20,257 nt of DNA from an uncultured Collinsella sp. (GCA_900549215.1 URNJ01000013.1:1-20257); one strand, 5' to 3'. Shown: positions 6,194 through 13,093, counted from the first letter of the stretch. A program made the numbers and translations. The notes: a model not told the origin generated them from the sequence alone.

Positions 6194-6275
6194 AACGGTC
6201 GATTTTCACCCGCGAACGGTCTTTATACTAATTAGCAATATAAGCAACGTATAAGACGTTATAATGACCATAACG
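6194..6275 (+). promoter_or_regulatory. Candidate control region of the PTS operon
   Basis: Two AACGGTC heptamers (6194-6200 and 6215-6221) are exactly 21 nt apart, two helical turns. Downstream are ACGTATAA (6247-6254), AGACGTTATA (6254-6263, identical to 12322-12331 before GntR 2) and an inverted pair CGTTAT/ATAACG (6257-6262, 6270-6275). TATAAT at 6260-6265 is a good -10 box embedded in these sites, although no clear -35 lies 16-18 nt upstream. A regulator bound here would cover the promoter. A very strong AAGGAGGAGG site follows at 6278-6287. I see no -24/-12 sigma-54 promoter of the LevR type. Confidence 0.5.
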
Positions 6276-6291
6276 AAAAGGAGGAGGCAAG

Positions 6292-7215
6292 ATGAATCAG
6301 ATCATTCTCGCATCTCATGGCGGCCTGGCCGCAGGCGCCAAAGACACGCTCGAGATGGTTCTCGGCGACGTGTCGAACGTCCACGTCGTGTCGCTTGCTC
6401 GTGACGACAAGGAGCCCATCACCAATAAGGTGGACGCCATGATCGCCACGTTCAACGCGGACGACACCGTCTATGTGCTGACCGATATGCTCGGCAGCTC
6501 GGTCAACAACAACATGGTCGAGCTTTCCAAGAACGGCACGAAGTTCACGGTTGTCAGCGGTTTCAACATCCCACTGGCGCTCACGCTCGCTATGAGCCCC
6601 GTCCCCGTCAAGGGCGCCGAGCTCGCGGCCCTCATCAACGAGGCCCGCACCGGTCTGACCAACCCCAACGCACCGGTCGAGGCCGCCGCGGCTCCCGCCA
6701 AGAAGGCCAAGGCGCCCCGTCGCAGCTCCGGTCCCGCCAAGATCGTCCTCGCACGTCTTGACTACCGTCTGCTGCACGGCCAGGTCGTCTTTACCTGGAC
6801 CACCAAGGTTCAGGCCGAGCGCATCATCGTCGTCGACAACGCTGCCGCCAACGATGACATCAAGAAGGGCGCTCTTAAGCTGGCCAAGCCCCAGGGCGTG
6901 CGCTTGAACGTCTTCACCGTCGAGCGTGCCCTCGCCAAGATGGACAAGCTCAACACCCTCGGCGAGCGCGTCATGTTCGTCTTTGGCAACACGGCCGAGA
7001 TGCTGCAGTTCTGCCAGGGCTACAAGCTCGAGGCCATCAACCTGGGCGCCACCGCCAACCACGATGGTGCCGATCAGGTCGGCGGCAAGGACAGCTCCGT
7101 CTTCCTCGACGCCACCCAGAAGGCCGACGTCAACCAGCTGCTCGACATGGGCATCAAGCTCTATGTCCAGCAGACCCCTACGTATCAGAGCGTCGACATC
7201 GACGCCAAGCTGTAA
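6292..7215 (+). CDS. PTS mannose/fructose/sorbose-family EIIA-EIIB fusion
   Basis: This 307-residue cytoplasmic protein joins two phosphotransfer domains. Residues 1-125 are EIIA, with the phosphorylated His9 in LASHGGLAAG. Residues 149-307 are EIIB, with His162 in RLDYRLLHGQV, the counterpart of the family motif RIDDRLIHGQV. A low-complexity linker rich in Ala, Pro, Lys and Arg (about 125-148) connects them. Phosphate passes from HPr to His9, then His162, then the sugar carried by EIIC/EIID. It is the first gene of the operon EIIAB-EIIC-EIID-SIS 2, behind the strongest ribosome binding site in the window. Together with the SIS proteins, this resembles the gfr system for glucoselysine/fructoselysine; a mannose, sorbose or N-acetyl amino sugar substrate cannot be excluded. 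Confidence 0.92.
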   Translation: MNQIILASHGGLAAGAKDTLEMVLGDVSNVHVVSLARDDKEPITNKVDAMIATFNADDTVYVLTDMLGSSVNNNMVELSKNGTKFTVVSGFNIPLALTLAMSPVPVKGAELAALINEARTGLTNPNAPVEAAAAPAKKAKAPRRSSGPAKIVLARLDYRLLHGQVVFTWTTKVQAERIIVVDNAAANDDIKKGALKLAKPQGVRLNVFTVERALAKMDKLNTLGERVMFVFGNTAEMLQFCQGYKLEAINLGATANHDGADQVGGKDSSVFLDATQKADVNQLLDMGIKLYVQQTPTYQSVDIDAKL

Positions 7216-7251
7216 TCAACCAGGCTTTTGCCTGACTGAAAGGAGAAGGGT

Positions 7252-8046
7252 ATGAATACGTTCATCAGTGCGGTGCTCGTCGGCCTTGTCGGCGTGTTCT
7301 GCATGTGGGACTCCCGCCTGCTCGGTCGTCTTAACTTCGAGCAGCCCCTCGTTGGCGCTACGCTCGTCGGTCTGCTGCTGGGCGATGTGCCCACCGGCCT
7401 TGCCGTCGGTGCCGCCGTCGAGCTCGTGTCCATGGGCCTGGTGCAGGTCGGCGCCGCCGTTCCGCCCGATATGGTCCTGGGCGGCATCGTGGCCGCTGCC
7501 TTTGCGTGCCTGACCGATGCTTCCGCCGAGACCGCCATGACGATCGCCATCCCGGTCGCCGTCCTGGGTCAGCTCCTCGGCATCGTGTTCCGTTCCATCA
7601 TCGCCGCCCTCACCCATGTGGCAGATAGCGCGATCGATAACGGAAAGTTCAAGACCGCCTACCGTATGCACATCTGCGCCGGCTCCGGTCTGTACGCCGT
7701 CATGTACTTCCTGCCGATCTTCCTCGCCGTCTTTGTTGGCACCGACCTGGTTCAGGCCATCGTCAACATGGTTCCCGAGTGGCTGTCCACTGGTCTTAAC
7801 GTTTCGACCAAGATCATGACCGCCTACGGCTTGGCCCTGCTGCTCACCATGATGATCAAGAAGGGTATGACTCCGTTCCTGTTCATCGGTTTCCTGCTCG
7901 CCGCTTACCTCAACCTGTCCGTCATCGCGGTCGCTCTGATCGGTGTGTGCCTGGCTGTCGTCTTCATGGGCTTCAAGTTCAACGGTTCCCATGCAGCCGC
8001 CGGTGTCGATTCCGACTACGATCCGCTCGAAGACGACGAAGACTAA
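7252..8046 (+). CDS. PTS mannose/fructose/sorbose-family EIIC
   Basis: This 264-residue membrane protein has the length and composition of EIIC of the mannose-type PTS. The family region GAAVELVSMGLVQVGAAVPP is present around residues 53-72, between hydrophobic segments starting with FISAVLVGLVGVFCMWD. The C-terminus is a short acidic tail (DSDYDPLEDDED) that should be cytoplasmic. EIIC forms the sugar-conducting transporter together with EIID. The gene starts 36 nt after EIIAB behind AAGGAGAAGGG. A small CAGGC-TTTT-GCCTG hairpin (7221-7234) lies in the gap and might adjust the ratio of EIIAB to EIIC transcripts. EIID follows after 13 nt. Confidence 0.92.
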   Translation: MNTFISAVLVGLVGVFCMWDSRLLGRLNFEQPLVGATLVGLLLGDVPTGLAVGAAVELVSMGLVQVGAAVPPDMVLGGIVAAAFACLTDASAETAMTIAIPVAVLGQLLGIVFRSIIAALTHVADSAIDNGKFKTAYRMHICAGSGLYAVMYFLPIFLAVFVGTDLVQAIVNMVPEWLSTGLNVSTKIMTAYGLALLLTMMIKKGMTPFLFIGFLLAAYLNLSVIAVALIGVCLAVVFMGFKFNGSHAAAGVDSDYDPLEDDED

Positions 8047-8059
8047 GGAGGAACACACT

Positions 8060-8893
8060 ATGGCAACCGCAACCAAGGACGTGTCCCTGAACAAGAAGGT
8101 CAGCCAGTTCTTCTGGCGCTCCTGGGCCATCCAGGCCTCTTGGAACTACGAGCGTCAGATGAACATGGGCTTCCTCTACGGCATGGTTCCCACGCTCGAT
8201 CGCCTCTATCCGGATGAGTCCGACCCCAAGCAGCTCGCTGCGAAGAAAGAGGCTTACCACCGTCACATGGCGTTCTACAACTGCACCCCGCAGACGAGCG
8301 CTTTCATCCTGGGCCTCTCCGCCTCCATGGAGGAGGAGTACGCCAAGGATCCCGAGAACTTCGATCCCGATTCGATCAACGCGGTCAAGACCTCCCTCAT
8401 GGGTCCGCTTTCCGGCATCGGTGACTCCTTCTTCCAGGGCACCATCCGCGTCATCGCCTTTGGCCTGGGCGTTCAGCTGGCTCAGCAGGGCTCCATCATG
8501 GGCCCGATCCTGGCCATGCTCATCTCCATCGTCCCCTCTGTGGTAATCACTTGGTTCGCAGCCAAGATGGGCTATCAGGGCGGCCACGAGTACCTGAGCA
8601 AGCTTCAGGGCGGCGACCTCATGGAGAAGCTCATGTATGTCTGCGGCATCGTGGGTCTTATGTCCGTGGGCGGCATGATCGCTACGCTGATCGGCGCCAC
8701 CACCCCGCTGCAGTTCGCTGAGGGCACCGTCGTTATCCAGGACATCCTGGACGGCATGATGCCGCAGATGATCTCCCTTGGCCTCACCGGCCTTATGTAC
8801 TGGCTCATCAAGAAGAACGTCAACACCGGTTGGCTTCTCGTGATCGCCATTGTGGGCGGCATCGCCCTCTCCGCGGCCGGCATCTTGGCCTAG
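8060..8893 (+). CDS. PTS mannose/fructose/sorbose-family EIID
   Basis: This 277-residue protein is EIID, which pairs with EIIC in the membrane. Typical features are the N-terminal amphipathic part with FFWRSWAIQASWNYERQMNMGF, the HMAFYNCTPQTSAFILG segment, the conserved MGPLSGIGDSFFQGT loop (about residues 112-126), and C-terminal hydrophobic helices ending VGGIALSAAGILA. I chose the ATG at 8060 because TAAGGAGGA lies just upstream and the family begins near here; an in-frame GTG at 7943 lies inside EIIC. A hairpin and a GGGAC palindrome lie between this gene and SIS protein 2, so transcription may be partly reduced there. Confidence 0.93.
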   Translation: MATATKDVSLNKKVSQFFWRSWAIQASWNYERQMNMGFLYGMVPTLDRLYPDESDPKQLAAKKEAYHRHMAFYNCTPQTSAFILGLSASMEEEYAKDPENFDPDSINAVKTSLMGPLSGIGDSFFQGTIRVIAFGLGVQLAQQGSIMGPILAMLISIVPSVVITWFAAKMGYQGGHEYLSKLQGGDLMEKLMYVCGIVGLMSVGGMIATLIGATTPLQFAEGTVVIQDILDGMMPQMISLGLTGLMYWLIKKNVNTGWLLVIAIVGGIALSAAGILA

Positions 8894-8927
8894 TCGCGAC
8901 TAAGCGCCTAGCCGCTTTCCCCCGGGG

Positions 8928-8958
8928 GCCTGCCTGGCATCCCATACCCCAGGCAGGC
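8928..8958. terminator. Inverted repeat after EIID, possible weak terminator or mRNA stabiliser
   Basis: GCCTGCCTGG (8928-8937) pairs perfectly with CCAGGCAGGC (8949-8958) around an 11-nt loop. Only TTCCATCCCC follows, so a classical T-run is missing. An attenuating hairpin that separates the PTS genes from SIS protein 2, or protects the upstream mRNA 3' end, is more plausible than a full stop. Confidence 0.55.
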
Positions 8959-8970
8959 TTCCATCCCCAA

Positions 8971-9001
8971 ATGTGTCAAAGGGACAGTCCCTTTGACACA
9001 T
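8971..9001. repeat. Perfect GGGACAGTCCC-type palindrome (REP-like)
   Basis: ATGTGTCAAAGGGA (8971-8984) and TCCCTTTGACACAT (8988-9001) are perfect 14-nt arms around CAG. This is the recurring 'TGTCAAAGGGAC' style of intergenic palindrome known next to Y1/RAYT transposases in many Gram-positive genomes. It is the second such element in the window, with 4884-4907. Confidence 0.85.
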
Positions 9002-9091
9002 CCTCAACGGGCCGACGAGTCGGTCCAAATCACGGTAACCCTGTGTGCGTCCGGCAAAGTGGCGCCGCAAAAATTGAAAGGAATGTGTCAG

Positions 9092-10075
9092 ATGTACGAG
9101 ATCGACCTTAACCTCCCTAAGCAGATCGTCGCTGACGTCCTGTCCAACCACGAGATCCACAGCGTCGCTTTCGTCGGCTGCGGTGCTTCCATGTCCGACC
9201 TTTACCCCGCCAAGTACTTCCTGGCCAACAACACGGACAAGCTGAACGTTCAGATCTTCACCGCTAACGAGTTCAACTACGACACGCCTTCCTGGGTCAA
9301 CGAGCACACCTTCGTGATCACCTGCTCCCTCGGTGGCTCCACGCCCGAGACCGTCGAGGCCAACAAGACCGCCAAGAAGCACAACTGCCCGGTCGTCTCC
9401 CTCACCAACAAGGCTGGCTCCGCTCTGACCGTCGACGCCGACCACGTCATCGTCCACGGCTTCCACGCCAACTACGCTGCCAAGTGCGAGAAGCCTGGCT
9501 ACGCCATCGCTCTTGCTCTCGAGATCCTTCAGCAGACCGAGGGCTATGACCACTACGAGGACATGATCACCGGCCTCACCAACGTCTTCGATCTCTGCGA
9601 GAACGCCGCTCAGCACTGCAAGAAGCTCGCCAAGAAGTTCGCCGAGGACTTCAAGGACGACAAGATGATCTACTTCATGGCTTCCGGTGCCTCCGAGAAG
9701 ATGGCTTATTCTCACGCCGCCTTCCTGTTCACCGAGATGCAGTGGATCGACGCCGCCGCCTACAACACCGGCGAGTACTTCCACGGCCCGTTCGAGGTTT
9801 CCACCGAGGGTAAGCCCTACGTCTTCTTCATGTCCGATGGCGCTACCCGTCCGATGGATGCCCGCGCCCTCACCTTCCTTGAGCGCATGGGCGCCAAGGT
9901 CGCTCTGATCGACTCCAAGGACTACGGCCTGGCTGACGCCGTGCCCGCGAGCGTCGTCACCTACTTCAACCCGCTGCTGCACCTCGCCGTTATGCGCGAG
10001 TACGGCAACCAGATCGCCGAGGCCCGTCAGCACCCGCTGACCATGCGTCGCTACATGTGGAAGCTTTCCTACTAA
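9092..10075 (+). CDS. SIS-domain phosphosugar deglycase/isomerase 2 (FrlB/Gfr-like)
   Basis: This 327-residue SIS protein is the last gene of the PTS cluster, so it probably acts on the 6-phosphorylated product that the PTS delivers. Landmarks are FVGCGASMSDLYPAKYF (27-43), SLGGSTPETVEANK (79-92), NTGEYFHGPFE (225-235) with Glu228 and His231, and the ending MRRYMWKLSY. The expected reaction is cleavage of a glycated amine-6-phosphate to hexose-6-phosphate and amine; an aldose-ketose isomerase role is the main alternative. The ATG at 9092 has GAAAGGA 9 nt upstream; the in-frame ATG at 9083 is too close to that site. Codon use is strongly biased like that of EIIC/EIID. Its 3' end is followed by a clear terminator. 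Confidence 0.85.
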   Translation: MYEIDLNLPKQIVADVLSNHEIHSVAFVGCGASMSDLYPAKYFLANNTDKLNVQIFTANEFNYDTPSWVNEHTFVITCSLGGSTPETVEANKTAKKHNCPVVSLTNKAGSALTVDADHVIVHGFHANYAAKCEKPGYAIALALEILQQTEGYDHYEDMITGLTNVFDLCENAAQHCKKLAKKFAEDFKDDKMIYFMASGASEKMAYSHAAFLFTEMQWIDAAAYNTGEYFHGPFEVSTEGKPYVFFMSDGATRPMDARALTFLERMGAKVALIDSKDYGLADAVPASVVTYFNPLLHLAVMREYGNQIAEARQHPLTMRRYMWKLSY

Positions 10076-10109
10076 TCACAAGTAAGTAGACCTTACGGGT
10101 TGATTGAGA

Positions 10110-10140
10110 GGGGATGGGGTTTGTGCCCCGTCCCCTTTTT
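10110..10140 (+). terminator. Rho-independent terminator of the PTS-SIS operon
   Basis: GGGGATGGGG (10110-10119) pairs with CCCCGTCCCC (10126-10135), with one G-U pair, around a 6-nt loop, followed by TTTTT (10136-10140). It ends the operon 34 nt after the SIS stop codon. Confidence 0.9.
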
Positions 10141-10160
10141 GCTATCGAAAGGAGATGCGT

Positions 10161-10790
10161 ATGATCAAGGCAGTGCTGTTTGACATGGACGGCGTGCTGG
10201 TCGATACCGAGTGGTTCTACAACCGTCGTCGCGTGGCGTTTATGGAAGAGAAGGGGTTCCATTTTGACGAGATCCCCGATCTTTCAGGGTCTAACGAGCC
10301 TGCCATTTGGGAGGCACTGGTGCCCGACGATGTTGAGCTGCGCGAGCGTCTGCGCGTGGAGTACAAGCAGGTCTACAGCCCGGATCACCCCGTTCCGTAT
10401 GCCGAGCTGCTCAACGAGCAGACGGAGCCGGTGATGCGCGAGCTGCACGAGCGCGGCGTGAAGTGTGCCATCGCGAGTTCGTCCTATCGCGAGCTTATTG
10501 ACGAGCTGGTGGAGATCGCTGGCATTGCCGACGTGCTGGACTACACCATCAGTGGTCACGAGTGCAGTGCGTTTAAGCCCGATCCCGAGATCTACCTGCG
10601 CGCCATGGGGGCGCTGGGGATGGAGCCTGCCGAGTGCCTGGTTATCGAGGATTCGCCTTTGGGGATCGAGGCTGGCAAACGTTCCGGCGCTCGAGTCCTG
10701 GCGCTGCGTCCGCACGAGGGCGTCAACCTCGATCAATCGCGAGCCGATGTCGTTATCGATAATCTGACCGACATTTTGGCCGCTTTGTAG
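10161..10790 (+). CDS. HAD-superfamily phosphatase, beta-phosphoglucomutase-like
   Basis: This 209-residue protein has all HAD motifs: DMDGVLVDTE (nucleophile Asp8 and Asp10), CAIASSSYREL for the Ser of motif II, Lys in KPDPEIYLRAMG (motif III), and VIEDSPLGIEAG for the motif IV acids. A small helical cap (about 18-80) places it in the subfamily of beta-phosphoglucomutase and 2-deoxyglucose/sugar phosphatases. It starts 20 nt after the PTS operon terminator behind GAAAGGAG, so it is expressed by read-through or by its own weak promoter. A role in removing surplus or dead-end sugar phosphates from the neighbouring pathway is plausible but not shown. I chose the ATG at 10161 over one at 10155, which touches the ribosome binding site. 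Confidence 0.87.
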   Translation: MIKAVLFDMDGVLVDTEWFYNRRRVAFMEEKGFHFDEIPDLSGSNEPAIWEALVPDDVELRERLRVEYKQVYSPDHPVPYAELLNEQTEPVMRELHERGVKCAIASSSYRELIDELVEIAGIADVLDYTISGHECSAFKPDPEIYLRAMGALGMEPAECLVIEDSPLGIEAGKRSGARVLALRPHEGVNLDQSRADVVIDNLTDILAAL

Positions 10791-10797
10791 TGTCAAT

Positions 10798-10837
10798 CCG
10801 CCGCAAGAAGCACGGGTTCAAACGTTTTTTGCGGTGG
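10798..10837 (+). terminator. Hairpin after the HAD gene, possible terminator
   Basis: CCGCCGCAA (10798-10806) pairs with TTGCGGTGG (10829-10837), with one G-U pair, and AA/TT pairs can extend the inner end. A run of six T lies inside the 3' arm rather than after it. It begins 8 nt after the HAD stop codon, which suits a terminator, but the loop is long (22 nt). Confidence 0.5.
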
Positions 10838-10847
10838 ACTGGCTCAA

Positions 10848-10881
10848 TTTGGTTTCGATTTTGATCCGTTTGGCTTCGATT
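10848..10881 (+). repeat. Two direct TTTGGYTTCGATT repeats, 21 nt apart
   Basis: TTTGGTTTCGATT (10848-10860) and TTTGGCTTCGATT (10869-10881) differ by one base and are spaced exactly two helical turns apart. They lie in the 355-nt gene-free stretch 10791-11145, which also holds the hairpin at 10798-10837, the inverted repeat element at 10888-11006 and the promoter of the YitT gene; I see no small gene in it. Confidence 0.65.
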
Positions 10882-10887
10882 CGGGCT

Positions 10888-11006
10888 AAGTGAGTAGACT
10901 TTTTGGCGCAGGCCGAGCACAAAGTGCATCTGCTCTAGTAAAACCGCAGGTCACAGGGGTGGCGGTTTTGGGTGTGCTCTGCAGGTCGCGTAAAGTCTAC
11001 TCACTT
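10888..11006. repeat. 119-nt three-tier inverted repeat element
   Basis: Outer arms AAGTGAGTAGACTTT (10888-10902) and AAAGTCTACTCACTT (10992-11006) are perfect 15-nt inverted repeats. Inside, GAGCACA (10915-10921) pairs with TGTGCTC (10973-10979), and AAAACCGC (10940-10947) with GCGGTTTT (10962-10969). The nesting gives one long interrupted hairpin. The size and perfect terminal repeats suit a miniature inverted-repeat element or a structured RNA. No coding potential is seen inside. Confidence 0.8.
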
Positions 11007-11091
11007 GTAATTTGGGCCTTTGGTTGTGGGGGTTGCTGGTCCCGCTTTGGCTGTCGAGAAAGGGTGAACTGAAGCGCCCCCGTACGCTCCA

Positions 11092-11100
11092 TGCTACAAT
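11092..11100 (+). promoter_or_regulatory. Extended -10 promoter of the YitT gene
   Basis: TGCTACAAT at 11092-11100 matches the extended -10 consensus TGnTATAAT with one change. It lies 45 nt before the GTG start. No convincing -35 box is seen, as is common for extended -10 promoters. Confidence 0.5.
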
Positions 11101-11145
11101 CGCGGGCATGCCCCACAACCACATCTGCCTTCGAAAGGAGCCTAC

Positions 11146-12153
11146 GTGGCGAACGCCATCGATCAGCTCACGGACCGCGTGCTCATGCTCGGCCGTCTCA
11201 CCATCGTTCGCCGCGCTATTACCGCCGTGGCGGTCACAATTTCCGCCATTCTCCAGACATTTCTGATCCAGGCGTTCATCCAGCCCGCCGACCTGCTTCC
11301 GAGCGGCCTCACCGGCGTTGCGGTCCTGCTCGATCGCGTTACCTCGCTGGGCGGCGTTCACATCGACATCTCGCTCGGTATGCTCGCGCTCAACATTCCC
11401 GTGGCGCTCCTATGCTGGAGCGGCATTAGCAAGCGCTTCGTCATCTTCTCGATGATGCAGGTCGTGCTCTCGTCGCTGTTCCTCAACGTCTTTCACTTCG
11501 CTCCATTTTTGGGCGACAAGATTATGCTCATCATTTTTGGCGGCGTGGTCTCGGGTCTGGGCGCTGCCATCGCGCTAAAGTCCGGCGCATCTACCGGTGG
11601 CACCGACTTTATCGCGCTGTGGGTCTCCAACCACACGGGCAAGACCATCTGGGGCGTTATCTTTGGTTTCAATTGCTTTATCCTGGCGATCTTTGGCTTT
11701 ATGTTTGGCTGGGACAACGCGGCGTACTCCATCGTGTTCCAGTTTATTTCGACCAAGACCATCGACAGTTTCTATCGTCGCTACGACCGCGTGACGCTGC
11801 AGATCACGACGCGCAAGGCTGACGAGGTCATGACCGCCTATGTTGACCATTTTCAGCACGGCATTAGCTGCGCCGAGGTCATCGGCGGATACAGCCGCGA
11901 AAAGATGTACCTGCTGCACGCCGTTGTATCGACCTACGAGAGCCAGGACATTATCAAGCTGGTGTGCGACATTGATCCCGGCGCCGTGATCAATGTGTTC
12001 CACACGCTCAACTTTGTGGGCGGCTGGTGGGGCGGTCATGTCGACGAGCCCATGCCCACGGCCGTACCCGATCCCGACAAGCCCGCGCGTATGGCCAGCA
12101 GACAGGCGCGCCTCAGCGAGCAGGACAGCCTGCAGCAGGACGACGGCAGGTAG
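11146..12153 (+). CDS. YitT-family membrane protein with DUF2179 domain
   Basis: This 335-residue protein has a membrane part with five or six hydrophobic segments (residues 20-200), including the family-typical GASTGGTDFIALWVSNHTGKT region. A C-terminal cytoplasmic DUF2179 domain follows (about 210-295: RVTLQITTRKADEVMTAYVD and GISCAEVIGGYSREKMYLLH). A polar tail of about 35 residues follows FVGGWWG. The family is widespread; its biochemical role is poorly defined, and transport is only assumed. It starts with GTG behind GAAAGGAG (11133-11140), 5 nt away, and ends before a strong terminator, so it is a single-gene unit. Confidence 0.87.
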   Translation: MANAIDQLTDRVLMLGRLTIVRRAITAVAVTISAILQTFLIQAFIQPADLLPSGLTGVAVLLDRVTSLGGVHIDISLGMLALNIPVALLCWSGISKRFVIFSMMQVVLSSLFLNVFHFAPFLGDKIMLIIFGGVVSGLGAAIALKSGASTGGTDFIALWVSNHTGKTIWGVIFGFNCFILAIFGFMFGWDNAAYSIVFQFISTKTIDSFYRRYDRVTLQITTRKADEVMTAYVDHFQHGISCAEVIGGYSREKMYLLHAVVSTYESQDIIKLVCDIDPGAVINVFHTLNFVGGWWGGHVDEPMPTAVPDPDKPARMASRQARLSEQDSLQQDDGR

Positions 12154-12196
12154 AGTGTTGGTATTTTGCCGGCACGGCGCAATCCTGTCCGCTTGA

Positions 12197-12236
12197 GCCT
12201 CCCGAAAGCCTCGCTGCTTTCGGGAGGCCTTCGTTT
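12197..12236 (+). terminator. Rho-independent terminator of the YitT gene
   Basis: GCCTCCCGAAAGC (12197-12209) pairs perfectly with GCTTTCGGGAGGC (12216-12228), 13 bp with a 6-nt loop, followed by CTTCGTTT. The CTTCG-TTTGCCC tail runs directly into repeat copy B. Confidence 0.88.
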
Positions 12237-12283
12237 GCCCAGATAAAACCTACCAAAATGAAGCTGTCGCTTTTTGGTAGGGA
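12232..12283 (+). repeat. Short intergenic repeat, copy B
   Basis: It begins CGTTTGCCCAGATAAAACC (12232-12250), identical to the minus-strand sequence of copy C at 20206-20224. CTACCAAAATGAAGCTGTCG and CTTTTTGGTAGG follow. CCTACCAAAA and TTTTTGGTAGG are inverted repeats, so it can form a hairpin. It follows the terminator hairpin directly, as copy C does. Confidence 0.85.
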
Positions 12284-12321
12284 GGGTGTATCGTTTTATC
12301 ATTATGAGGTAACATGAAACT

Positions 12322-12358
12322 AGACGTTATATACGTATTAGTTATTTCGATATTTCGA
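12322..12358. promoter_or_regulatory. Candidate operator upstream of GntR 2
   Basis: AGACGTTATA (12322-12331) is identical to a site before the PTS operon, and CGTTATATAC (12325-12334) matches the reverse strand before the EamA gene. ACGT-TATAT-ACGT (12324-12336) is a near palindrome. A tandem ATTTCGAT pair (12343-12350 and 12351-12358) follows. The GntR 2 start codon is 15 nt further on, so self-regulation is likely. Confidence 0.55.
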
Positions 12359-12373
12359 TAAGAGTGATTAGAT

Positions 12374-13093
12374 ATGCCTACACCCAAAAATGCACCGCTT
12401 TACCAGCAGATTTATGACGAAATCAAGGATGCGATCGAGAAAGGTGTTTATGCACCCAAGGAGCGTATTCCGTCCGAGCTTGAGCTAGCCGAGCAGTACG
12501 AGGTGAGCCGCATCACGGTGCGCCGCGCCGTCGAGGAGCTGTGCTCCGATGGCTACCTGGTTAAGCAGCAGGGCCGCGGCACCTTTGTTTCCACGCCGCA
12601 CATCAATCGCCAGTTCCACGCCTCGACGCTGCAGACGTTTACCGCGCTGTGTGCCAACAACGGCATGAAGGCCGGTGCACATGTGGTCGATCGCCAGATT
12701 GTGCCGGCGCGCCAAAACGAGATGGAGTTCTTTGGCCTGCAGAAGGATGCGCTGCTGCTGCATATCAAGCGCGTGCGTACGGCCGACGGCGAGCCCATCT
12801 TTGAGGAGAACATCTTTGTGCCGTTTGACGCCTACCGTGAGCTGTTGACGGCCGATCTTGAGGACAAGTCGATTTTTGCCGAGGTCGAGCGTGTTGGCGG
12901 AACGCCGATTGTCTCGGTTGGCTACCGTACGGTCGAGGCCGTTCGAGCTAACGCCGAGCAGGCGGCCGAGCTGGGCATTGCTCCGCACGATCCGCTGCTC
13001 AACCTGCGTGCCGGCTTTACCGGTCCCGACGACGAGCCGGTTTTGATGGGTAAGCAGTACTACGTGGGATCGCGCTACGTTATGGTCATGTAA
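12374..13093 (+). CDS. GntR/HutC-family transcriptional regulator 2
   Basis: This 239-residue regulator has a winged helix at residues 8-75 (APLYQQIYDEIKDAIEKGVY, recognition region VSRITVRRAVEELCSDGYL, wing KQQGRGTFVS) and a UTRA effector domain (about 90-235) with the typical IKRVRTADGEPIFEEN strand-turn and the ending YYVGSRYVMVM. It is close in sequence to GntR 3. A motif before its own start recurs before the EamA gene and the PTS operon, making it the best candidate for their regulator. The ribosome binding site is weak (AAGAGTGA), as expected for a low-abundance repressor. The stop codon is followed immediately by full copy 2 of the structured repeat. Confidence 0.9.
   Translation: MPTPKNAPLYQQIYDEIKDAIEKGVYAPKERIPSELELAEQYEVSRITVRRAVEELCSDGYLVKQQGRGTFVSTPHINRQFHASTLQTFTALCANNGMKAGAHVVDRQIVPARQNEMEFFGLQKDALLLHIKRVRTADGEPIFEENIFVPFDAYRELLTADLEDKSIFAEVERVGGTPIVSVGYRTVEAVRANAEQAAELGIAPHDPLLNLRAGFTGPDDEPVLMGKQYYVGSRYVMVM

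Noticed and set aside
6660..6740. EIIA-EIIB fusion as a sequencing frameshift artefact
   Set aside because: The frame is continuous, the linker is a normal Ala/Pro/Lys-rich tether, and both active-site histidines are intact; natural EIIAB fusions are known in this PTS family.
8993..9091. Longer N-terminus of SIS protein 2 starting in the GGGAC palindrome
   Set aside because: The extra 33 residues do not match its paralogues, and a good ribosome binding site precedes the ATG at 9092.
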